This document shows positions 36,299-45,000 of a DNA stretch of 64,000 nucleotides, in pieces. This stretch comes from Gymnogyps californianus. Taxonomy: Eukaryota > Chordata > Aves > Accipitriformes > Cathartidae. The stretch spans positions 806,001 to 870,000 of the forward strand of contig NW_026114235.1 of assembly GCF_018139145.2 (NCBI RefSeq). The letters are read 5' to 3'. The position numbers were made by a program, and so were the translations under genes. Numbering within the stretch: the stretch's first letter is position 1; each line of letters begins with the position of its first letter. The notes under the pieces are model-generated. The model saw nothing but the letters and a program-made list of their open reading frames with translations. It ran no database searches and was not told the origin of the DNA.

Positions 36299-36678
36299 AA
36301 AGTCGCACGTAGACGCTCGGCAACGGGTGCCGTAATTGACCAGGGGGGTCAGAGCCGAGTGCGCATCAAGTCGCCAGGGGGGCGCATAAAGTCGCACATA
36401 GACGCTTGGCAAAGGGTGCCGTAATTGACCAGGGGGGTCAGAGCCGAGTGCACATCAAGTCGCCAGGGGGGTGCATAAAGTCGCACGTAGACGTTTGGCA
36501 AGGGTTGCCTTAATTGACCAGGGGGGTCAGAACTGAGTGCGCATACTGACCAAGGGGGGTCAGAGCGGTACTGACCAAGGGGGGTCAGAGAGGAAATTAC
36601 TGACCAAAGCGGTCAGAGTGGTAATTACTGACCAAAGGGGTCAGAAGGGTAATTACCAACCAAGGGAGTCAAAGCCGG
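36299..36678 (+). repeat. Leader tandem-repeat array with repeated mini-hairpins (provirus D)
   Basis: Units starting AAAGTCGCAC occur at 36299, 36388 and 36477, exactly 89 bases apart, the third incomplete. They are followed by about five units of 25-29 bases beginning ACTGACCAA (36545-36678). Seven copies of the inverted repeat TGACC...GGTCA, with 5-6 base A/G-rich loops, occur at 36337, 36426, 36515, 36547, 36572, 36601 and 36629, and an eighth is degenerate. The array sits between the splice donor and the gag start, where class-I retroviruses carry their RNA dimerisation and packaging signal. That role is inferred. Confidence 0.85.
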
Positions 36679-36700
36679 CAAATAGGTAAATTCGGTTAAA

Positions 36701-37582
36701 ATGGGAGCAAGCCAATCCACGATTCCTCCCTGTAGCCCTTTGGGGTGTATTTTGAAAAACTGGAATAAGTTGGGGGGAAATCTAATGACTAAAGATAAAA
36801 TGAAAAGATATTGTAATCAATGGTGGCCAAATTATAAATTGGGTGATGATGAGGTCTGGCCAGAAAATGGATCGGTAAACTATAATACTATATGACAATT
36901 GATGTCGTTTTGCCGTTGGATGGGGAAATGGGACGAAGTACCTTATGTTGATGCCTTTATGACTTTGTATAGAAAATCTGATACGCGGGAAAAATGTAAG
37001 CTAAAGACTGACCTAGTGATGTATACAGCTTCCGAGAAAAAGGAGAGCGGTTGTTGCATAGGCTGTGATGATAGAAAGACTGCAGGGGGAGAAGAGCAGA
37101 AAGATGTGCAACTGTTAGTCCCGACAGCCCCACCACTATACAAAAGCAGTGCTGGACAATTGCCAATCGATCCTAATTTACAATCGGGCAATGATAACTT
37201 TAGCCCCATTTCCAGCCGGACTAGAGGGCACACTGAACCAGTTGTACAGGCTCCCCTGAGACAGGCGGTGGGACCGGAAAGACTGCTGGTTTTTATACAT
37301 GTTCCGTTCACTACCTCTGAGCTGTTAAATTGGAAACAATCTGTTGGATCCTATAAGGGAAACCCTGAGGGAGTACATCAACTATTAGAAACTATAATGT
37401 TAACACATAATCCCAACTGGGGAGATATACAGGCTTTGATAAATACGTGCTTTACAGCAGAGGAAAAGAGAATGGTGATTGAAAGGGCCAGGGAAGAAGG
37501 GGGAAGGAGAAACAGGCAAGAAGATTCTGAGGAGTTTCTGCCTACTAAAAGGGACCCAGAATGGGATCCTAATGGGGGGGGG
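36701..37582 (+). pseudogene. gag: gag of provirus D: matrix, late domain and N-terminal capsid
   Basis: The ATG at 36701 starts MGASQST, a myristoylation-type N-terminus, and LGCILKNWNKLGG and KRYCNQWWPNYKLG follow, as in gamma-like matrix. A TGA at 36893-36895 interrupts the frame, which then continues. An overlapping late motif PTAPPLY (37121-37141) combines PTAP (Tsg101-binding) and PPxY (Nedd4-type ligase-binding) signals. Capsid begins near 37250 and has the family-typical PFTTSELLNWKQ and EEKRMVIERAREEGG. The frame is lost across a run of nine G at 37574-37582. The product would assemble the viral core at the plasma membrane. It is not producible as one protein from this copy. Confidence 0.88.
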
Positions 37583-37808
37583 AACGAGGGTTCAACTGAA
37601 GCAGTATCAGCAGCTGATACTATATGGGGTTCAGCATGGAGTGCCTAAATCGAAGAATGTGTCTAAGCTTTATGAGGTAAGGCAGGGTCTGGAGGAAAAT
37701 CCATCTGCCTTTTACGAAAGGCTATGTGAGGTAGCTAGAAAATGGATGGACTTGAATCCGGATGATGAGGCAAATCAGAGGATGTTCAATATATGTTGTT
37801 TATTGGGT
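37583..37808 (+). pseudogene. gag: gag of provirus D: C-terminal capsid with major homology region
   Basis: After the G run the coding text continues one frame over. The major-homology-like segment VRQGLEENPSAFYERLCEVA and the following DLNPDDEANQRMFN are recognisable gamma-type capsid. The text shifts frame again near 37795-37810, where the new frame also meets a TAG at 37809-37811. This piece links the N-terminal capsid and the nucleocapsid in the correct order. Confidence 0.85.
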
Positions 37809-38203
37809 AGTCGACTCAGGATATAAGGAGAAAGTTGCAGAAAGTTGATGGAGCTGGGGGAATGTCGATCTCACAATTGATAAAGTATAAGGTTTATAAC
37901 AATCGAGATGAGAGGGAAAGAAAAGAAAAACAAAACAAAATAAAGTTGCACGCATCTTTGCTGGCAGCGGCAATAAATGGAAATGATGTTGAAGGGAAGG
38001 GTAGAGGAAAAAGTAAAGGAAGAGGAGGATGTGGTGGAATAATGCAGGGAAGAGGTCCGCAAAACTGAACCCCTTTAGGGCTAAATCAGTGTGCGGTCTG
38101 TGAACAGGAGGGACACTGGAAGAATGAATGCCTGAAACGAGAGGGGCCAAAGGAACGGGATCATGCAGAAAATGCTAATCTTGTTATAAGATTCAGACAA
38201 TGA
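37809..38203 (+). pseudogene. gag: gag of provirus D: nucleocapsid with a single CCHC zinc knuckle
   Basis: Back in the original gag frame, a basic and Gly/Lys-rich region (RDERERKEKQNK, GKGRGKSKGRGG) is broken by a TGA at 38066-38068 and is followed by one zinc knuckle CAVCEQEGHWKNEC (38090-38131, C-X2-C-X4-H-X4-C). Frame end: TGA at 38201-38203. A single knuckle is typical of gamma-like viruses, whereas most other orthoretroviruses have two. It would bind and package genomic RNA, presumably through the repeat-rich leader upstream. Confidence 0.88.
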
Positions 38204-38580
38204 ATGAAGGGGACCAGGGGAGAACATTAAAATCTCCCCAGCTGATCCCCTGGTTCCAGTTAAGCTGGGGAACGAGACCATAGATTTTTTTAATTGACAG
38301 TGGGGCTACTCATTCAGTAGTCACCACTTGTAAAGGACCTCTAAGTAAAGTAACTATACCTATTGTTGGGGCAAAGGGAAAAAGAATGTTAAGGCCATTT
38401 TTACAACCAATGGAATGCACAATTGGGGGAGCTAAATTAATTCATGAGTTTCTATACATGCCAGAATGCCCCCTACCTTTATTGGGGCGAGATTTATTAT
38501 GCAAACTAAATGCACAAGTAACCTTTTCTAAGAATGCTGTACAGCTCCATATCCCACCTGAAACCGCCTGGAGAGCTCAG
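38204..38580 (+). pseudogene. pro: Protease of provirus D
   Basis: The active-site segment LIDSGATHS is at 38290-38316 (DSGA at 38296-38307, a Ser variant of the common DTGA), and the second signature PLLGRDLL is near 38476-38499, at normal spacing for a gamma-like aspartic protease. The text upstream of the active site is in another frame. The change falls at a run of seven T (38285-38291). An internal ATG at 38386 is not the true start. It continues in frame into RT, as pro-pol does in gamma-like viruses. Confidence 0.85.
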
Positions 38581-39406
38581 ATCTGCTTGCTGACAGATGA
38601 AACATTGGAAGAAATTGAAGAGAATATTCCAGACGCTGTATTAAATGCAGTAATTCCCCTGGTATGGGCTTCAAAAAAAAACCCAGGTAAAGCAAAAAAT
38701 GTGAGTCCGATTAAAGTAGAACTAAAAGAGGGGGCAAAACCAGTAAGGGTGCATCAATATCCTATTAGGCTGGAAGCTCGCAAGGGCCTCGAAGCCCTGA
38801 TAAATACCTTTATTCAATATGGACTGCTCAGAGAATGTCAATCTGAATACAATACACCGATTTTACCGGTGAGAAAGCCTCACTCCCAGGATTACCAATT
38901 AGTGCAGGACTTGAGGGCTATAAGTTGGATAACCAAAGACATACATCCTACAGTGTCCAACCCTTATACTTTGTTAGCGTCTGTACCCAAAAACAATGCC
39001 TATTTTACAGTGTTGGACCTAAAAGATGTCACCTTCTGTATTCCAGTGGATGAACAGAGTCAAACACTCTTCGCTTTTTGAATGGGAGAATCCGACTACT
39101 GGAAGGAAAGGACAACTGTGTTGGACTGTTCTTCCCCAGGGATTTAAAAATAGTCCCACTTTGTTCGGTGAAGTACTGGCCAAAGAATTAGAACAATGGC
39201 AAACTAATAATGATAATGTTACTCTCTTACAGTATGTGGATGATATCTTAATTGGAGCAGATACAGAACAGACTTGTACAGAAGCCACAGTAAGCCTGCT
39301 AAACTTTCTGGGAATAGCCAGATTCTGCTGGATATGGATCCCCAATTTCGGACTTACAACCAAGCCCTTATACGCAGACACAAAGGGCCTTGTGGGGAGT
39401 TGTTAG
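38581..39406 (+). pseudogene. pol: Reverse transcriptase of provirus D (fingers-palm, truncated)
   Basis: The fingers and first palm motifs (VELKEGAKPVRVHQYPI, YNTPILPVRKPHS, VQDLRAISWITKDIHPTVSNPY, FTVLDLKDVTF) run in one frame to a TGA at 39079-39081. After a run of five T (39074-39078) the text continues one frame over with LCWTVLPQGFKNSPTLFGEVL and the catalytic YVDD at 39233-39244. The palm then passes abruptly from SLLNFLG to IWIPNFGLTTKPLY of the connection domain, showing an internal deletion at about 39306. RNase H is missing altogether. Polymerase activity is not possible from this copy. Confidence 0.87.
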
Positions 39407-39820
39407 AAGGGACTCCAGAGTGTCGGAGTAGTTTTGATGAAATTAAAAAAAACGATGGAAGCTCTCCTCAAGAAACTACATGAAGAAACTCACATGGGAG
39501 CCAATGCTATGATAAGCAGTGTTAAGAGATACGCTGTAGGGCCAAAAATGCAGACAAATGCAGATATAATAGCAAAGAGATGAAACTTGTGTAAATGATC
39601 CCAAAATACAAAGAAAGCCGCCAGCAGGTGACGTAAAAAGAGGAATAACCCCTAGGGAATACTGGCAAATAGATTTCTCTGAATTACCAAAATGTGGACA
39701 ACATAAGGATCTACTTGTTCTAGTGGATACGTTTTCCGGACGGCCTGAGACTTTCCCTTGTCGCAACAATGGGGCTAGGGAAGTAATTAGGATATTACTA
39801 AAGGAAATAACCCCCCAGAT
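39407..39820 (+). pseudogene. pol: Integrase of provirus D (zinc finger and first catalytic Asp only)
   Basis: After the RT connection remnant, the text passes to an integrase N-terminal region with His residues in LHEETHMG. The first Cys position of the expected HHCC finger is lost to a TGA near 39580. The core begins with YWQIDFSELPKCG (Asp codon at 39672-39674) and LLVLVDTFSG, then stops near 39818 in KEITP and joins env text. The second Asp and the Glu of the catalytic triad are deleted. Several short frames are used, so this segment is heavily damaged. Confidence 0.82.
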
Positions 39821-40127
39821 AGCTAGAGTTGGACCATATGTCGTTAAAAGGGTTGGACAACAACGACTTTTGTTTAATCCATCATGGTCCCTCAAACGGG
39901 TAGAACTATCAATGCAGATTAATATCTCTGCAGTTAAACCAGCCTGTTCACCATTCATAAGTGCGTCCTATACAGGATGGTTAGCATGGTTACATGGGCA
40001 GTCTCTTACCCTTCCAAATCGAGTAAAAAGAAATGTAACTGATATCCTAGGGACAGGATTGGGAGTCTTAAACAGCATAGATATGAAGTACTTGCAAACA
40101 AACTCAGTACAGCCACACATGATCTAA
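39821..40127 (+). pseudogene. env: env of provirus D: SU C-terminal remnant, cleavage site and TM N-terminus
   Basis: An open frame that starts in integrase text passes without a stop into env text (from about 39821). It includes YTGWLAWLHGQSLTLPN, then RVKR (40020-40031), a furin-type cleavage site, then NVTDILGTGLGVLNSID, a Gly-rich segment that may be the fusion peptide. Only about 60 residues of SU remain, so most of SU and the C-terminal half of integrase were removed in one deletion that by chance kept the frame open. The frame is lost near 40080, and the TM text continues in another frame. Confidence 0.8.
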
Positions 40128-41020
40128 AAAAACTAGAACATCCATTGCGATCCTCCCTGTCAGCTTTAGGAACTCATCAATGGCTGTTGTCTGATATATT
40201 GCCTCAATGGGAAAGGGTTAATGAAAAGGACCACCAATTAATCATAGATGTACTTGGTATAGCCCAAAATAATATTTCGCTAGCTCTTAGTTGTATCCAG
40301 GCTCAATTGTGGGTGCAATATACAATAGCAGCAATTGTAAGAGAAGGTGAAGATGGCACCTTACCTACTGAAATTCGGAAAATAATCTGGGAAAAGGCAA
40401 CTGCATTTGAAAGAGAATTCCAGTCGTGGTGGTATCTGGGCAATTTCACTCACAATCCTATCGATAACAAAGCCACGGCCTTTGTTGTAACCATACAGAA
40501 TGCATCGGTAAAAACCATCTACCCGATCATTGCGTTAGGCTTAAATCACAATGGGACTGTACTCTATCCACTAGAGCATAGAGTATGGGCACAATGAGAC
40601 AATAACAAATGGCAGACTGTTGAAGTTGATGCATGTATGGTATGGGAACAACAGGGATTTATTTGCGAAAGTAATACCATCAAAGCTCAAGACATTTGTC
40701 TTGACACTGAGCAAAATGTTTGTCACTTCGAGATACATCCAAAAGAAATCCCTGGAACTGTACTCATATACATTGGGAAAGGATGTGTGTGTATAAGAAC
40801 TCTATGTAATTTTATAGTTGTAGATAATATTACTGTCGGGATAAAAAATCACTCAAATACTTGCATTTGTAACTTTACTAACATTATAGGATGTGATTTC
40901 AACTATTCAGCTCCAGTTACGACTTATCAGCTAATACAATCCAATTATACTTTAGTTAAGGATCTATTGCTTACTCCCATTGGGATGGATCTCACACTGG
41001 TGAAAAAAAATTTTTACAAC
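40080..41020 (+). pseudogene. env: env of provirus D: long TM ectodomain
   Basis: One frame runs from about 40080 to a TGA at 40595-40597 and continues to about 41015. It begins with a helical segment (ANKLSTATHDLKKLEH, then RSSLSALGTHQW), holds further helices, and ends in a Cys-rich, N-glycosylation-rich part (CVCIRTLCNF; NHSNTCICNFTNIIGCDFNYS). The ectodomain from the RVKR site to the membrane segment is about 390 residues, roughly twice a gamma-type TM. It contains no CC pair and no immunosuppressive-domain block. Long TM ectodomains without CX6CC occur in spumavirus-like and epsilonretrovirus-like Env, but I cannot assign it to either from sequence alone. Confidence 0.8.
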
Positions 41021-41469
41021 ATAATGATCTATGACAGTTGCTGGAACGTGCCCGAGAAGAGGGACAAAGGACTTTAATCACCGTTCACCATGACACAGAA
41101 GAGATACATCGTGTTTTGGACCGGGTGAAGAAAGATGGAGAACATAGGTGGTGGGAAGCCTTCCTTGGATGGTCACCCAAGACAACAGGCATTCTTAATC
41201 TCATGCTACACCCTGTTGTGATCTTGTTATTGCTAACATGTTTATGTTTACTGCTTATAATCATACTGTATTTTAAGGTTTGGCACATGATGAAGCAAAT
41301 TGCTCTAATGCAATCACCCAGGGTATGCACGCTCATGACAGAGGGAGATAAATCCCTCAAACTTGAAAACTTCCCTATAAAGGACAAGAAAAAATTCCAG
41401 CAAGACATATGTCAATGGGAAGGAACCTATGAGCAGTTTTGGAAAATTTTGAAATCTCCCAGAGACTGA
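41016..41469 (+). pseudogene. env: env of provirus D: TM membrane-proximal region, membrane anchor and tail
   Basis: After an A8-T5 run (41003-41015) the env text is one frame over. It shows a charged helix (TLITVHHDTEEIHRVLDRVK), a Trp-containing membrane-proximal stretch (RWWEAFLGWSPKTTG), a clear membrane segment (LHPVVILLLLTCLCLLLIII) and a cytoplasmic tail of about 60 residues ending at a TGA at 41467-41469. The tail is longer than usual for gamma-type Env. The ATG-like start at 41038 is only the first start codon in the frame and not a natural one. Confidence 0.82.
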
Positions 41470-41532
41470 AGTTTTAGAATGAAAATATCTAAGTGAGACT
41501 TATTTTAAATAAGAACTATTTATCTAAGTCTC

Positions 41533-41544
41533 AAAGGGGGGAAT
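41533..41544 (+). promoter_or_regulatory. Polypurine tract of provirus D
   Basis: CAAAGGGGGGAAT followed by TGTTGG: the purine run directly before the 3' LTR, the plus-strand primer for reverse transcription. Confidence 0.88.
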
Positions 41545-42061
41545 TGTTGGAGATATGCGAGAAACAAAAACAAAGGATGCTATTTAGTTAACGAGGCATG
41601 ACCTTGAGAAGAGAAACAAGATGACACCATAAGTCAGTGGGTAAAGACATACCAAGATAAGCACAGGGGCAATCAAAGAGCTACTTGAACTGTGAGTGAA
41701 CTATCCTAATTAACATACTAGAAAACCCACCCTTGAGTAGGGAGAGCCCCCTACCAACAGAAGCCCCTTCCTCACAGAATATGCGCAGTAAAAAAGGAGG
41801 ACACTGCGACTTTAAGTGGAGATGAGACTTGCGAGAACCAATAGGAACGAGAGTAACTAAGCAAAACTGTAAAAATACTGATAACTGTTGCTTGAAAGGT
41901 ATAAAATGCTTTACCGTGTGTTAACCAGGTGTGCTAGCTTTGTGGAGTTACCACCTAGCACCCATCTCTGCGCAGACATGAAATAAACAAATATCTCGGC
42001 TCTGTGTGTTAATCGGCTTTTTTGCACACCGGGTGAAAGAATCCTGATTTTTGGGACAACA
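41545..42061 (+). repeat. 3' LTR of provirus D
   Basis: It is 517 bp and I find no difference from the 5' LTR. It has TATAAAA at 41900-41906 and AATAAA at 41982-41987, and ends GGGACAACA followed by the target duplication CCAC at 42062-42065. Confidence 0.95.
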
Positions 42062-42065
42062 CCAC

Positions 42066-45000
42066 AAGTCTTTTGTGATTTCTTTACTGTCATAACAGTG
42101 ACTGATAAACAAAAATGATATATCAAGAAATATTATTTTTGGAGATGAGGGGACTTGGAAGTGAATGCCAGATTTGGTGCTTTGGAATCTGAAAGTAGGA
42201 AAGAATATATAGGTTTGGTTTTTTTGTTGGTTTTTTTTAATTCAGAGATAATCTGTAGTCTTCGACTGACAATAATATGTTCCATTTAACATTAAATTTA
42301 CATCAACATGCTGTTCAATAACACTAGATATTCAGAATAAATTTTTGAGGATGACTGGAGTATTAACATTCTGAACATGACATTTAGTTGAATTTAAATT
42401 CATTAAAACAAAATTAAAAGGCCAGACAGTTGGAATATCAAATCAAGAAAATTTAATAGCTTGATTCTGTTTATTTGCATTCTTCTCTAAGTACTAAGAG
42501 ATGACTGCATGCCTCTGAGGATTTTTCAAATGAGAATGTTTACGCATATAAATCAGAATATAAAATATAAATATAAATCAGAATACCCCTCAAAACTATA
42601 TTGCACCACCATGCATTATTAGAAACAAGAGATCAAACAAGAAGTTTGCAAAAGAGGCTAGCGTATTAAATCAGCTAAGGCATAGTAAGGCATAGGAAAG
42701 GGGATTCATCCAGTGTCCTCAGGTAAATAAGCTGTACCTACAGGATATAATATAGCTGCTTTATTCCAGTCCAGTACCAAAACACACAAAGGATTACTGC
42801 CTTTCTTCTGGACTGAAGCGAATTCATCCAGAACAAGGCCAAGTTCTTATCATGATAATCCCCATGAGCTTAGAGCAAGGAGGTTTTGGCCTATGTTTAA
42901 TTAAAGCTGCATTACAGTACTTAGACATCTGTTACATTTGTACATTGTGGGTCAAGGGCTCAGCTCGAGCTTCTCTTTTGAGATCTGTATGGCCACTGTT
43001 GAGTCTTTTTTTTTTCCCATTATTTTTCATAGCTAAGCCACTAGTTTCATGTCCAAGGACACTTTCCCCATCAGGGAAAGGGGTATGATCTGGTCCTTAA
43101 TTTCTAGCATTTTGAGATTTGCAGAAGAATTTTTACAGAGAAACCTCTGCACTGTGCAAACTGTAATGGGGATGGATGCAAACTTCACCTTTAAGTCTGA
43201 CTCTTAGAACAATAAGGTCAGTATCTAAGCATTGCAGTTAGCTGCATCACTGTATTATCTTTAATTGAACACTTGCAAAGAGTGTTTTTCCTATATTTAC
43301 ATAATTCTTTGCTATTTCTATCTTTTATTTTTCTATCATACATTTTGGCACTTTCCTTCATCCCTCCCCCCCCCATCCAAAACAACCTGATGCAACAAAT
43401 TCAGCCCTCTTTATGTGAGCCTTTAGTTTCAATCAATGAGACTAATTGCATGACTAAAGATTTAGACACACACTTAATTAACAAATAGCTATGACAGTTT
43501 CAGATTGCCCTCTTTCCTCCTCTTAAATTACTTCTATCACACACAGCTCTATTGACAGAAGAGAATATCTGAGCACTCTGTAGCCACCTCAGAGAAAAGT
43601 CCTGCAGTTTGCAGGGGAAAATTTTGCTTTGGATCCATGTACGAAGTCTTGTGTTGCATGTGAAATGTTTTGTTAAATTAGCTCCTCTCTGAAAAAAATT
43701 ATTAGGGTTTCCATGGCTGAATCTCTTTCATTCCTTCCTCACCTTCCACTAAGTTGGTGACTGTCATGAGCAGCTGCTCATGTCTAACAAATGTCTAAGG
43801 AACCTTCATCTTTCAACCATCTACAAAAGGGCTGGCCAAGGGCTCGCTACCACCCCAGCAAGGGGGGTGCATGAGCCTCTTGACCTTAGACAGCTCTTTG
43901 GAGCCAGATAATTGTCAGAGGGTACAGGTATGACAAAGTTCAAGGTATTTTACTGGCAGGGTCCAAAATTATCTTTTTGTCACTTACATTGTCTCATGTC
44001 AGGTCTCAGTAATGGTGGCTATTTTGTGGTATCAGTCCTTTTATAAAATAATTATGTATATGTATATGTATATAATAGGGACTAAATGACATTGTGTGAA
44101 CACAATTCTTTTAGGAAAAAAGAGGTAATTTATCATCAAGTCCTTAATTTTGTTGTTTGTTTCCCTACTACCAGTTTAGACCTGTTTAGTCTCTTCCAAA
44201 AAATTGATGAAAGCTAGACTTTTTTTGGAAATATGTTAGTGAAACTAGTTTCCTTCCATTTTCTAGCTATTGTTAGCACATATATGAACTTCAACTGATC
44301 AGGCAATGCATTTTGATACTTGTGTTCATATCACCCCTTGAAAAAAAGAAAAAGATAAATTTCCATTCCCATTCCAGGCAATGCTTTATCTATGGCAAAG
44401 TATCCTTCAAAATAACAAACAATGAAGAAACACCTATGCACATACATAACTTTATTCTATAAGCAATTTCATCTGTAAGGGTTTGGGTCAGAACTGTGAC
44501 CTAATCTACAGGAGAATCAAACTCTACACCATGACAGAACCGTTAGGGATACTCTTCAGCAGCTTTTTCCCATGATTTTGGGAAAGTGATGTATTCTGGC
44601 TCAGTGAAGACAAAATCTGAAAATTTCATAGTGTCAAGGATTATATTCTAGAAGGATGTAAAAGCAAAGATATATAACCTAATCAGTTTGCTGAACAGCA
44701 AGTGTATTTCTTTCAAAGTAAATAGCTTCTGCAAAATATTATTTATATAGTTCTTGCAAATTGGTTTGAAGTGTTGTTTAGACAATCTTATTATGTATAA
44801 AGATAAAAACTTCCATCAAGAAATTATGCAAAAGAAAATGGACGCACCAGCTGGATAAATCTATCATACACTGGCAAAAAGCAACAAGCACTTTTAATTA
44901 GCTGAGTGAATGTAGTTTGCTGAATGCTGAAAGCACAGACTCACTCATATTAAAATGTGCCTAATTTTCTGTGAAAAAGCCCCATCTGAACAGCCCCATC

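Larger units (their letters stand above)
35511..42061 (+). mobile_element. Provirus D: complete class-I (gamma-like) endogenous retrovirus, defective, with LTRs identical by eye
   Basis: The order is 5' LTR, primer binding site, splice donor, repeat-rich leader, gag, pro, pol, env, polypurine tract and 3' LTR, flanked by a 4-bp duplication CCAC (35507-35510 and 42062-42065), the size expected for class-I elements. Both LTRs are 517 bp, and I found no difference when comparing them line by line. The 5.5-kb interior is shorter than a full gamma-type genome. It has lost RNase H, most of integrase and most of SU, and carries stops or frame changes in every gene. The reading is a recent insertion of a non-autonomous genome. 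Confidence 0.93.

Noticed and set aside
36299..36678. Regularly spaced repeats as a possible CRISPR array
   Set aside because: The whole 89-bp unit is repeated with no unique spacers, and it lies inside a retroviral leader in vertebrate DNA.
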